A DNA stretch of 14,402 bases, taken from Tepidanaerobacter acetatoxydans_A. GTDB lineage: Bacteria; Bacillota; Thermosediminibacteria; Thermosediminibacterales; Tepidanaerobacteraceae. Within the stretch, counting starts at the first letter, position 1. Each line of letters opens with the position of its first letter. The notes below the pieces were generated by a model. It was not told where the DNA came from. It ran no database searches and was given only the letters and a program-made list of their open reading frames with translations. Positions 1 to 6,396 of the stretch are shown in pieces. A program made the translations under genes and the position numbers. Where the stretch lies: assembly GCA_022840405.1 (NCBI GenBank), contig JALHJR010000045.1, forward strand, positions 1 to 14,402, given 5' to 3'.

Positions 1-384
1 TGGCATTATACATAAAGTATAGTTTTTATAAAGCAATCTGGTAAGATAGTAAGAATAATTTTTAAGTAAGAGCAAAAAAACCTAAAAAAGGCTAATTTTA
101 AAATATAGTCTAAATATTTTATACGAGTGCAGCAATGATAAGGATGCTTAATTAAATAATAACTATTGATTTTACTGTGGGAAGTATTCCTAGATAATTT
201 GTAATACACATTAATGGTTTAACTACCATATCTATGAATTATAGTTTAATATTTGTTTAAGTTACATCAAAAGCCATGATGCCAGTAACTTGAGCTATTA
301 TAAGAAAAGTTAATCAACAATGCTATAATAAAATAGCATAGTTACTGTTAACAAAAAACAATCTATTTCCCCTACCTATGCTTT
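1..384. other. AT-rich non-coding stretch, no gene recognised
   Basis: I see no credible gene here. The longest open frame (complement, 6-209) has low-complexity, AT-driven composition and no ribosome binding site that I can see. The stretch contains an imperfect hairpin with arms AAGTTAC (259-265) and GTAACTT (285-291), and an inverted repeat ATGCTAT (320-326) / ATAGCAT (333-339). The 11-mer AATGCTATAAT at 319-329 recurs at 403-413, where it carries the -10 box of the sleB-like gene. The promoter or tail of a neighbouring gene outside the window could lie here, but nothing identifies it. Confidence 0.6.
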
Positions 385-413
385 TTGCCAAGTCGCTAAT
401 CTAATGCTATAAT
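385..413 (+). promoter_or_regulatory. Sigma-A-type promoter of the sleB-like gene
   Basis: TTGCCA (385-390) is followed by a 17-nt spacer and a perfect TATAAT (408-413). TG at 405-406 makes an extended -10 (TGCTATAAT). Transcription would begin near 420, giving a leader of about 120 nt before the start codon at 541. A vegetative-type promoter is a little unexpected for a cortex-lytic enzyme, whose relatives in Bacillus are made in the forespore. I saw no sigma-G-like site in this region. Confidence 0.7.
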
Positions 414-419
414 CTTCAC

Positions 420-540
420 ATCTCTTCTTCGGTAAAAGACCGATTTGCGGCAAATATGATTCTGTGAAAGCCGCACTTAGTTTCAACCAAATCAGTTGGT
501 TTTTACTAAGATTTGGCGAAAAACAAAAGGAGGGGAAAAT
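420..540 (+). promoter_or_regulatory. Structured 5' leader of the sleB-like gene (candidate cis-regulatory RNA)
   Basis: The predicted leader can fold into three hairpins in a row. H1 is TCGGT (429-433) with ACCGA (439-443). H2 is TGCGGC (446-451) with GCCGCA (470-475) and has an 18-nt loop. H3 is CTTAGT plus AACCAA (476-481, 485-490) with TTGGTT plus ACTAAG (496-501, 505-510). The H2 loop carries TGAT (457-460), complementary to ATCA (491-494) in the H3 loop, so a kissing contact is possible. CCAAATC (487-493) is also the exact complement of GATTTGG (510-516), which would exclude H3. No U-tract follows H3, and the ribosome binding site (526-535) is not inside a strong stem. I could not match it to c-di-AMP, c-di-GMP or other riboswitch consensus patterns I know. 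The structure is seen by eye; a regulatory function is inferred. Confidence 0.45.
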
Positions 541-1227
541 ATGCGGAAAATAATATTAGCGAAAGTATTGTTGATATCAACATTATTTTTAATTGTTACG
601 CCGGCCGCGATGGCGGCACAATTAGGTGATCGAGTTTTAACGAAGGGTTGTAGAGGACAAGATGTAACTCAGCTCCAGCAAGTTTTAAACAATAAAGGAT
701 TTTGGTCGGGATATGCAGATGGCATATTTGGAAACAAGACGGTCGATGCACTGGTAAAGTATCAGAAAGCTAAGGGACTAAAAGCTGACGGTATTGCAGG
801 TTTTGAAACATTTCGTGCATTAGGTGTTGATACGTCGTATCGAGGCAGTAGCGGTAGATTTTCCACAAGGGATGTAGAACTTCTTGCAAAATTAGTTTAT
901 GCCGAGGCAAGAGGGGAGCCTTATTCAGGTCAAGTAGCAGTAGCAGCAACTGTGTTAAACAGGCTAAACAATCCAGCTTATCCCCAGAGCATTCCTGAGA
1001 TAATATTTCAGGTTGTCGACGGTCATTATCAATATAGCCCTGTGCTAGACGGCCAAATCAATTTAGTTCCGGATGAAACCGCAAGAAGAGCTGTTATAGA
1101 TGCATTAAGTGGTGTAGATCCTACAGGAGGAGCAACTACTTTTTATAACCCTAGTAAAACTAGCGACAAATGGGTAAGAAATAGAGCATATGTTACAATG
1201 ATAGGAAACCATGTTTTTTCGAAATAG
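541..1227 (+). CDS. sleB: SleB-type spore cortex-lytic cell-wall hydrolase
   Basis: This is a 228-residue secreted peptidoglycan hydrolase of the SleB/CwlJ (Hydrolase_2) family. Residues 1-26 form a signal peptide (two basic residues, a hydrophobic core, then PAAMAAQ). Residues 33-95 are a PG_binding_1 domain with the typical GxDVTQLQQVLN and DGIFGNKT segments. Residues 113-228 are the hydrolase domain, with LVYAEARGE at 118-126; Glu122 is the expected catalytic acid of these lytic transglycosylase-like enzymes. SleB proteins degrade muramic-delta-lactam cortex during germination. The ATG at 541 is chosen because AAAGGAGGGG (526-535) precedes it and the signal peptide starts there; an upstream in-frame GTG at 496 lies inside the structured leader. 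The gene stands alone between its own promoter and a strong hairpin. No partner gene such as ypeB follows, so a general cell-wall role in vegetative cells is also possible. Confidence 0.85.
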   Translation: MRKIILAKVLLISTLFLIVTPAAMAAQLGDRVLTKGCRGQDVTQLQQVLNNKGFWSGYADGIFGNKTVDALVKYQKAKGLKADGIAGFETFRALGVDTSYRGSSGRFSTRDVELLAKLVYAEARGEPYSGQVAVAATVLNRLNNPAYPQSIPEIIFQVVDGHYQYSPVLDGQINLVPDETARRAVIDALSGVDPTGGATTFYNPSKTSDKWVRNRAYVTMIGNHVFSK

Positions 1228-1234
1228 TAATAGT

Positions 1235-1280
1235 ATATGAATAAAAGGGGCTTCTAAAAAGAAGCCCCTTTTATTCATAT
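1235..1280 (+). terminator. Perfect 21-bp hairpin terminator after the sleB-like gene
   Basis: Arms 1235-1255 and 1260-1280 are perfect reverse complements around an AAAA loop. The core is AGGGGCTTCT paired with AGAAGCCCCT. A TTTT run sits inside the descending arm rather than after it, so both strands carry an equivalent hairpin. It begins 7 bases after the stop codon and insulates the gene from yigZ. Confidence 0.85.
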
Positions 1281-1314
1281 TTAGTGATTGCGTATAGTCC
1301 GAAGACTACTTTTA

Positions 1315-1323
1315 TGTTATAAT
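1315..1323 (+). promoter_or_regulatory. Extended -10 promoter upstream of yigZ
   Basis: TGTTATAAT is a full extended -10 element (TG, one base, then TATAAT at 1318-1323). The hexamer 17 bases upstream (TAGTCC, 1295-1300) is a poor -35, as expected when the extended -10 carries the contact. It lies between the sleB terminator and yigZ and could drive yigZ-nadE-yebC, with a start near 1330. Confidence 0.5.
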
Positions 1324-1371
1324 TAACTAGATGCATTTTTAATGTTGTAAGTGCCGAAAGAGGTTATTTAA

Positions 1372-2010
1372 ATGTGCAAAGCTGAATTCTTAACTGTTGC
1401 AAAACCTTCTGAGAGTCTTTATACAGTTAAAAAATCCAAATTTATTTCCAATGTTGTACCTATAAAAGATAATGAAGAAGCTGAAGATTATATCAAAAAA
1501 ATCCGTAAAAAATATTGGGATGCAACTCATAATGTTTATGCTTACGTGCTAGGTTTAAATGATGATATACAAAAGTTCAGTGATGATGGTGAGCCTTCTG
1601 GAACTGCTGGTAAGCCAGTTTTGGAAGTAATAAAATCCAATAATATAAAAAACGTGCTAATAGTTGTAACTCGCTACTTTGGAGGTATTTTATTAGGAGC
1701 CGGTGGACTTGTAAGAGCTTATAGCGAAAGTGCTTCAAGAGGCTTGAAAAATTCCAGTATAATCAAGAAAATAAGGTGTAATGCGTACAAAATAGTTACT
1801 GATTATAATATGCTGGGAAAGGTGCAGTGGGAGCTAAATCAAAGGAATATTATTATTAGCGATATTAACTATACGGAAAATGTACAACTGAATATATATG
1901 TTCCGATAATTTATAATATAGATTTAGAGCAGCTTATTTCAAATATAACATCGGGTAGTGCATTGATTGAATTAGTCGGAAATTATTATGTTACTCAATA
2001 TGATTTTTAA
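1372..2010 (+). CDS. yigZ: YigZ/IMPACT-family protein
   Basis: This 212-residue protein belongs to the YigZ/YvyE/IMPACT family (UPF0029). The N-terminal domain holds the family hallmarks: KSKFI at 21-25, FSDDGEPSGTAGKP at 69-82 and VTRYFGGILLGAGGLVRAYS at 99-118. The C-terminal part, from about 140, fits the DUF1949 ferredoxin-like domain common in bacterial members. Eukaryotic IMPACT binds GCN1 and limits GCN2 kinase activity; the bacterial role is unsettled, with ribosome or nucleic-acid association suggested. The length is typical. The ATG follows a modest AAAGAGG at about 1357-1363. It leads a housekeeping set with nadE and yebC and shows no functional link to them beyond position. Confidence 0.9.
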   Translation: MCKAEFLTVAKPSESLYTVKKSKFISNVVPIKDNEEAEDYIKKIRKKYWDATHNVYAYVLGLNDDIQKFSDDGEPSGTAGKPVLEVIKSNNIKNVLIVVTRYFGGILLGAGGLVRAYSESASRGLKNSSIIKKIRCNAYKIVTDYNMLGKVQWELNQRNIIISDINYTENVQLNIYVPIIYNIDLEQLISNITSGSALIELVGNYYVTQYDF

Positions 2011-2049
2011 AATCAGTTTATATTAGAAGCTTTGCTAGGAGTGTTTATA

Positions 2050-2775
2050 TTGGATGTCAATGAATTATGCGATAGTTTAGTAACATGGCTAAAAGAATAT
2101 ACTCAAAAAGTTGGAGCACTAGGAGCTGTTTTCGGTATGAGTGGCGGAATTGATTCAGCAGTAGTCAGCGTGTTGTGTAAAAGAGCTTTTGGCGAAAATG
2201 CACTTGGTCTTATAATGCCGTGCTACAGTGACAAAAATGATGAAATGGATGCAAAATTAACAGCCGATAAATTTGATATAAAATATCAAACAATCATTCT
2301 TGATGATGTTTATGATGAGTTTTTAAAAGTAATGGATAAAAGTGAAAATCAAATGGCTAAAGCAAATATTAAACCGCGTCTGAGGATGATAGCACTTTAT
2401 TATTATGCAGCGTTGAATCATTATCTTGTTGTAGGATCGGAAAATAAAAGTGAAATTACAGTGGGATATTTTACAAAATATGGTGATGGTGGGGCTGATT
2501 TATGGCCCATAGGCAATCTTGTAAAAGGTCAAGTAAAAAAGCTTGCTGCTTACCTTGATATTCCACAAAAAATTATTGACAAGGTTCCTACAGCGGGCCT
2601 ATGGAGCGGTCAAAGCGATGAAAAAGAGATGGGTATAACCTACAATGAACTGGACAGATATATTTTAACAGGTGAAACTGCAAACCCAGAAATTAGAGAT
2701 CGAATAAGAGCATTATATATAAAAAGTGAACACAAACGAAGACTTGCAAAAATACCTGAGTTTAAACTCGATTAA
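2050..2775 (+). CDS. nadE: NAD(+) synthetase, ammonia-dependent type
   Basis: NadE catalyses the last step of NAD biosynthesis, adenylating and amidating nicotinate adenine dinucleotide. The 241-residue product has the N-type ATP pyrophosphatase P-loop SGGIDSA (about 31-37), the GSENKSE segment (about 129-135), GDGGADLWPIGNLVKGQ (about 145-161) and P-x-x-GLWSGQSDE-x-EMGITY (from about 180). There is no N-terminal nitrilase-like glutaminase domain, so ammonia or a separate amidotransferase must supply nitrogen. I take the TTG at 2050 as start because AGGAG (2037-2041) lies 8 bases before it. In-frame TTG 2032 and GTG 2041 would lie before or inside that site and would add 6 or 3 residues. It follows yigZ after 39 bases and precedes yebC by 46. 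Confidence 0.92.
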   Translation: MDVNELCDSLVTWLKEYTQKVGALGAVFGMSGGIDSAVVSVLCKRAFGENALGLIMPCYSDKNDEMDAKLTADKFDIKYQTIILDDVYDEFLKVMDKSENQMAKANIKPRLRMIALYYYAALNHYLVVGSENKSEITVGYFTKYGDGGADLWPIGNLVKGQVKKLAAYLDIPQKIIDKVPTAGLWSGQSDEKEMGITYNELDRYILTGETANPEIRDRIRALYIKSEHKRRLAKIPEFKLD

Positions 2776-2821
2776 TAAATATAAATTATTTTTTATGAAT
2801 TAAGTTAAAGGGGGAACTTGT

Positions 2822-3559
2822 ATGTCAGGACATTCTAAATGGTCAAATATTAAAAACAAAAAAGCTAAGATGGATGCTCAAAAAGGGAAAATATATACGA
2901 GATTTAGCAAATTAATTATAGTAGCTGCGCGCGAAGGTGGTCCAGACCCGAATGCTAATTCGCGACTTAAGGATATAATTGAAAAAGCGAAACAGGCTAA
3001 CATGCCTAATGATAATATTGAAAGAGCAATTAAAAGAGGAAGCGGAGAGCTTGGCGGAGCCGATTATGAGGAAATTATGTATGAAGGATATGGTCCGGGC
3101 GGTGTTGCAATTTTAATTGATGCTACCACGGATAACAGGAATCGAACTGCTGGAGAGATGAGACATTTGTTTGATAAGCATGGCGGAAACTTAGGTGAAA
3201 CGGGCTGCGTTGCTTGGATGTTTGAAAAGAAAGGATTAATATTAATCGAAAAAAAAGACGATACTGATGTTGAGCAGATAATGATGCTGGCCATAGACTC
3301 AGGTGCAGAAGATGTTGAAGAGCTCGAAGATTCTATTGAGATAACTACAAGTGTTGAAAAATTTGAAACAGTAAAGAGCTACTTACAAGATAATAACATA
3401 GATATTTTCTCGGCAGAATTATCATTCATACCAAACACAACTGTTACTCTGCCTGAATCGGAAAGTGAAAAGCTGGAAAAGTTATTAGAAATCCTTGAAG
3501 AACATGACGATGTTCAAAATGTTTATACAAATTATGAACCTGAAGAAGAATCCTTATAG
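2822..3559 (+). CDS. yebC: YebC/PmpR-family protein (TACO1 homologue)
   Basis: This 245-residue protein is a full-length YebC/PmpR family member. It opens with the near-invariant MSGHSKWSNIKNKKAKMDAQ and continues with GKIYTRFSKLI, NMPNDNIERAIKRG (about 60-73), YEGYGPGGVAILI (about 82-94) and GGNLGETGCVAWMF (about 120-133). The family was long annotated as transcriptional regulators (PmpR). Its mitochondrial homologue TACO1 and some bacterial members act in translation, including relief of stalling at proline stretches. The ATG is preceded by AAAGGGGGAAC. yebC next to ruvC is a very common arrangement in bacteria; here a bofC-like gene separates them. Confidence 0.93.
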   Translation: MSGHSKWSNIKNKKAKMDAQKGKIYTRFSKLIIVAAREGGPDPNANSRLKDIIEKAKQANMPNDNIERAIKRGSGELGGADYEEIMYEGYGPGGVAILIDATTDNRNRTAGEMRHLFDKHGGNLGETGCVAWMFEKKGLILIEKKDDTDVEQIMMLAIDSGAEDVEELEDSIEITTSVEKFETVKSYLQDNNIDIFSAELSFIPNTTVTLPESESEKLEKLLEILEEHDDVQNVYTNYEPEEESL

Positions 3560-3588
3560 TAAGATAGCAAGCAATAAATACTACAATT

Positions 3589-3617
3589 GTATAATTATGT
3601 ATTAAGTGGGCATACTA
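3589..3617 (+). promoter_or_regulatory. Candidate sigma-G (forespore) promoter of bofC
   Basis: GTATA (3589-3593), a 17-nt spacer and CATACTA (3611-3617) match the Bacillus subtilis sigma-G consensus (gHATR, 17-18 bases, CATNHTA) at every position. A start near 3624 would leave a short leader ending in the ribosome binding site AAAGGAGGAG (3633-3642). bofC of B. subtilis is a forespore gene, which supports the reading. TATAAT at 3590-3595 overlaps the element but has no -35 partner. Confidence 0.6.
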
Positions 3618-3647
3618 TTCATCTGAAGAGTTAAAGGAGGAGTACGT

Positions 3648-4205
3648 ATGCCCAGAAGCATTTTTAGGTATATTATTATAATATTTTTTATAATTGTGAT
3701 AGGTTTTAGTTACGGGTATTTCAAGACTTTCTTTTCCTTTAAACCGCCGGAAGAAGGTCACAGTCTTGATTACTTGGAACAAAATGTATCAGACATATCT
3801 GAAATGAAACTTAATGCAGGTGCAAAATTGATATATATTACTTATTATGTGATATGTGGTGATGAAGTAGTTGAAGAAAAATATATTGATGATAAATATA
3901 TAAATTGCACAAAAACCGAATTACAGCAGAATGAAAAAGGATGGGAGATTTTCAGTTTTACACCCGATGAAGTTAAATTAAAAAGGGAAATAAACGATAT
4001 TTGCGACGACCATTATTATATTGGCGTACAAAATGGATATGTATCACTTTTTCAAGGTATTCCAGGAATAAAGTCGACTCTTATAGAGCAAACCGATATT
4101 ATTGCAGATACTTTGAGAGAAGATGACAGAGCAATTCTGGAAAGAGGTCTTATTATTAAAAACGAAGAGGAATTTTTAAAAATTAGAGAAGGTTTAACAA
4201 ATTAA
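3648..4205 (+). CDS. bofC: BofC-like sporulation protein
   Basis: The 185-residue product has one N-terminal membrane segment or uncleaved signal (about 6-24) and an extracytoplasmic remainder. The C-terminal part (about 122-183; HYYIGVQNGYVSLFQGIPG, then DREDD-like LREDDRAILERGL and EEEFLKIREGL) follows the BofC C-terminal domain pattern of an exposed beta strand, 'G.PG', an acidic helix and a final helix. In B. subtilis, BofC acts in the space between forespore and mother cell and restrains the SpoIVB protease that triggers pro-sigma-K processing. The assignment also rests on position, since bofC sits just upstream of ruvA-ruvB in B. subtilis, and on the forespore promoter match. The middle region is divergent and I could not confirm the N-terminal BofC domain. 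The ATG is preceded by a near-perfect AAAGGAGGAG. Confidence 0.7.
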   Translation: MPRSIFRYIIIIFFIIVIGFSYGYFKTFFSFKPPEEGHSLDYLEQNVSDISEMKLNAGAKLIYITYYVICGDEVVEEKYIDDKYINCTKTELQQNEKGWEIFSFTPDEVKLKREINDICDDHYYIGVQNGYVSLFQGIPGIKSTLIEQTDIIADTLREDDRAILERGLIIKNEEEFLKIREGLTN

Positions 4206-4230
4206 TAGTTTTTATAGTCAAGAAGGATAT

Positions 4231-4263
4231 TCACCCTTAGATGTAGAATTACACTAAGGGTGA
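4231..4263 (+). promoter_or_regulatory. Hairpin burying the ruvC ribosome binding site
   Basis: TCACCCTTAG (4231-4240) pairs perfectly with CTAAGGGTGA (4254-4263); inside the loop TGTA and TACA can add four pairs. The descending arm contains AAGGGTG (4256-4262), the only Shine-Dalgarno-like sequence at the right distance from the ruvC ATG at 4268. Folding should therefore lower ruvC translation. A TTTT (4264-4267) follows the stem, so weak termination after bofC is another reading. Confidence 0.55.
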
Positions 4264-4267
4264 TTTT

Positions 4268-4768
4268 ATGTTAATTATGGGAGTTGATCCAGGTATAGCT
4301 ATAAGCGGATATGGAATTATTTCTAATGAGCAGAGCAATTGTTATGTCGTCGAGTACGGAGTAATAAGAACACCGCCGAAACTTGCTATGCCTTATAGAT
4401 TACAGCAAATACATGAAGGTTATCTTGAACTCATACAAAAGTATAAACCTGATGTTGTAGCTGTTGAAGAATTATTTTTTAATAAAAACGCGAAGACAAT
4501 AATTTCTGTAGGACAAGCGCGCGGAGTGGCAGTTTTGGCTGCAGCATTGTCGAAGATTGAGGTTTTTGAGTACACTCCATTACAAGTGAAGCAAGCAGTT
4601 GTTGGTTATGGTCGTGCAGATAAACAGCAAGTTCAGCAAATGATTAAAACTAGCTTTAATTTAGAAGAGCTACCCAAACCCGATGATGCTGCCGATGCTT
4701 TGGCAGTAGCTTTATGCCACATGAACTCATATAAACTTCGAAATATAATGGATGGAAGAGGATTTTAA
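4268..4768 (+). CDS. ruvC: Holliday junction resolvase RuvC
   Basis: RuvC is the dimeric endonuclease that cuts Holliday junctions bound by RuvAB. The 166-residue length is typical. The four metal-binding acids are visible: Asp7 in MGVDPG, Glu67 in VAVEELFF, and Asp140 and Asp143 in DDAADALAVALCH. The RNase H-like fold is also supported by the SVGQARGVAVLAA segment (80-92). The start at ATG 4268 gives MLIMGVDPG, matching the usual two or three residues before GxDPG; ATG 4277 would give MGVDPG directly. The next gene starts two bases after the stop. In B. subtilis the resolvase is RecU and the ruv locus has only ruvA-ruvB, so ruvC here fits a Clostridia-type genome. Confidence 0.95.
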   Translation: MLIMGVDPGIAISGYGIISNEQSNCYVVEYGVIRTPPKLAMPYRLQQIHEGYLELIQKYKPDVVAVEELFFNKNAKTIISVGQARGVAVLAAALSKIEVFEYTPLQVKQAVVGYGRADKQQVQQMIKTSFNLEELPKPDDAADALAVALCHMNSYKLRNIMDGRGF

Positions 4769-4770
4769 GT

Positions 4771-5352
4771 ATGTTAGATTATTTAGAAGGTGTGTTGGTT
4801 CATGCTGAACCTGACTTTGCCATAATTGATATAGGTGGTTGGGGCTTAAAGCTAAACATTTCAATGTTTACTTACAATAAAATAAAAACTGAGCTTGGTA
4901 ATAAATTAAAACTTTATACACAAATGGTGTTAAGGGATGATGCTGTAGAACTATTCGGTTTTTTTGACGTAGTTGAAAGACAAGCCTATGTACTTTTAAA
5001 TAAGGTTTCTGGAATTGGCCCCAAAGCAGCAATTTCCATTCTTTCTTTAATGGATGTTGCACGATTAAAAACCAGTATATTATCTGAAGATGTCAAAGAC
5101 CTTGTAAAGATACCGGGTATTGGCAAAAAAACGGCTCAAAAAATCATAATCGAGTTAAAAGACCGTATAAAAGACTTACCTGTGACCTCTGATGAAGGCA
5201 TGTATAATTCTATTATTGAAGCAAGAGAAGCACTTATTTCTTTGGGCTTTAATCCTATGGAAATACAATTAGTTTTAGATGAGGATTCGGTAAAAAACAA
5301 TGATTCTGTAGAAGACATCATAAAATGTGCGCTGAAAAAACTGTCAAAGTAA
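4771..5352 (+). CDS. ruvA: Holliday junction branch migration protein RuvA
   Basis: RuvA binds four-way junctions as a tetramer and loads the RuvB motor. The 193-residue protein shows the N-terminal OB-fold domain (1-63, including VVLRDDAVELFGF-type strand 53-64), two helix-hairpin-helix motifs in domain II (SGIGPKAA 80-87 and PGIGKKTAQ 115-123), and the C-terminal domain III (about 146-193) that contacts RuvB. AGAGGA (4756-4761) inside the end of ruvC serves the ATG, and the two-base gap suggests translational coupling to ruvC. Confidence 0.95.
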   Translation: MLDYLEGVLVHAEPDFAIIDIGGWGLKLNISMFTYNKIKTELGNKLKLYTQMVLRDDAVELFGFFDVVERQAYVLLNKVSGIGPKAAISILSLMDVARLKTSILSEDVKDLVKIPGIGKKTAQKIIIELKDRIKDLPVTSDEGMYNSIIEAREALISLGFNPMEIQLVLDEDSVKNNDSVEDIIKCALKKLSK

Positions 5353-5364
5353 AGGGTGGAAAAA

Positions 5365-6363
5365 TTGGACGATAGAATTGTTACTCCGGCTTTGAAAAAT
5401 GATGAAGAATTAGAATATGAAAAAAATATAAGGCCACTGAGTTTTAATGAATATGTTGGTCAAGATCGTGTAAAGGAAAACCTTCAAGTTTTTATAAAAG
5501 CAGCTTTAATGAGACATGAAGCATTAGATCATGTTCTTTTATTTGGGCCACCCGGACTTGGAAAAACAACCTTAGCCTATATTATAGCTAGGGAATTAGG
5601 TGTAAATATAAGAATAACCTCAGGGCCTGCTATAGAACGGGCTGGAGATTTGGCGGCAATTCTTACGAATCTAGGGAATAGGGATTTGCTGTTCATCGAT
5701 GAAATACATCGGCTTCATCCTAGTGTTGAAGAAATACTATACCCAGCCATGGAAGACTTTGCATTAGATATTATGGTGGGTAAAGGGCCTAGTGCCCGGT
5801 CTATGAGGCTGAATTTAAGTCCTTTTACCTTAGTAGGTGCTACTACTAAGGCAGGGCGATTAACATCACCTTTGAGGGATCGCTTTGGTATGAGTTTACA
5901 TTTAGACTTTTATAAAATATCAGATCTGGTAACAATTATAAAAAGGTCTGCTGCACTTTTAAAAGTTGATATCGAGCAAAAAGCTGCTGAGCGGATAGCA
6001 TTATGTTCCAGAGGAACCCCAAGGCTTGCCAATAGGTTGCTCAAACGTATCAGGGATTTTGCACAAGTCCGAGGAGATGGAGTAATTACGATGGATATTA
6101 CAGAAGAAGGATTAAGGCTTTTGGAAATTGATTCTCACGGTCTTGATCAAAACGATCGAAGATTGCTTTTGACTGTTATTGACAAATTCGGCGGAGGCCC
6201 CGTAGGTATTGAGTCGATTGCAGCCGCACTTAATGAGGATGTTTCGACAATTGAAGATATTTATGAACCTTATCTTATTCAGGAAGGTTACATATTCAGA
6301 ACAGCAAGAGGCCGAATTGTTTCAGATAAGGCATATGACCATCTTGACAAAAAGTACGAATAA
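5365..6363 (+). CDS. ruvB: Holliday junction branch migration helicase RuvB
   Basis: RuvB is the hexameric AAA+ motor that drives branch migration. The 332-residue product has Walker A GPPGLGKTT (about 61-69), Walker B LLFIDEIHRL (about 108-117), sensor 1 GATTKAG (about 158-164), the arginine-finger segment LRDRFG (about 170-175) and a C-terminal winged helix ending in GPVGIESIA and RTARGR. I take the TTG at 5365 as start: it gives MDDRIV, matching the usual RuvB start, and AAAGGGTGG (5351-5359) lies just before it. An in-frame GTG at 5356 falls inside that site and would add three residues. It follows ruvA after 12 bases. Confidence 0.95.
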   Translation: MDDRIVTPALKNDEELEYEKNIRPLSFNEYVGQDRVKENLQVFIKAALMRHEALDHVLLFGPPGLGKTTLAYIIARELGVNIRITSGPAIERAGDLAAILTNLGNRDLLFIDEIHRLHPSVEEILYPAMEDFALDIMVGKGPSARSMRLNLSPFTLVGATTKAGRLTSPLRDRFGMSLHLDFYKISDLVTIIKRSAALLKVDIEQKAAERIALCSRGTPRLANRLLKRIRDFAQVRGDGVITMDITEEGLRLLEIDSHGLDQNDRRLLLTVIDKFGGGPVGIESIAAALNEDVSTIEDIYEPYLIQEGYIFRTARGRIVSDKAYDHLDKKYE

Positions 6364-6396
6364 TTAATTTTGCTGAGAGGAGGCAGCTGTTAAAAA

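Noticed and set aside
6..209. 67-codon open frame on the complement strand at the left edge
   Set aside because: Low-complexity AT-driven composition, no ribosome binding site seen, and no family resemblance.
391..540. c-di-AMP (ydaO-type) or c-di-GMP riboswitch
   Set aside because: A CGCTAATCT string resembles the start of some ydaO elements, but it lies upstream of the predicted transcription start, and the conserved GGGGAACC-like and GGGTTAAT-like blocks are absent. The c-di-GMP core (GGCAAACC, GACGCAAAGCC) is also absent.
496..540. Upstream GTG start for the sleB-like gene
   Set aside because: It lies inside the structured leader, has no ribosome binding site, and would put 15 charged residues before a normal signal peptide.
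3590..3595. TATAAT upstream of bofC as a vegetative promoter
   Set aside because: The matching -35 position (GCAAGC) does not fit and there is no TG extension; the overlapping sigma-G match explains the region better.
4200..4270. LexA/SOS box for ruvCAB
   Set aside because: I found no GAAC-N4-GTTC or similar Gram-positive SOS box near bofC, ruvC or ruvA.
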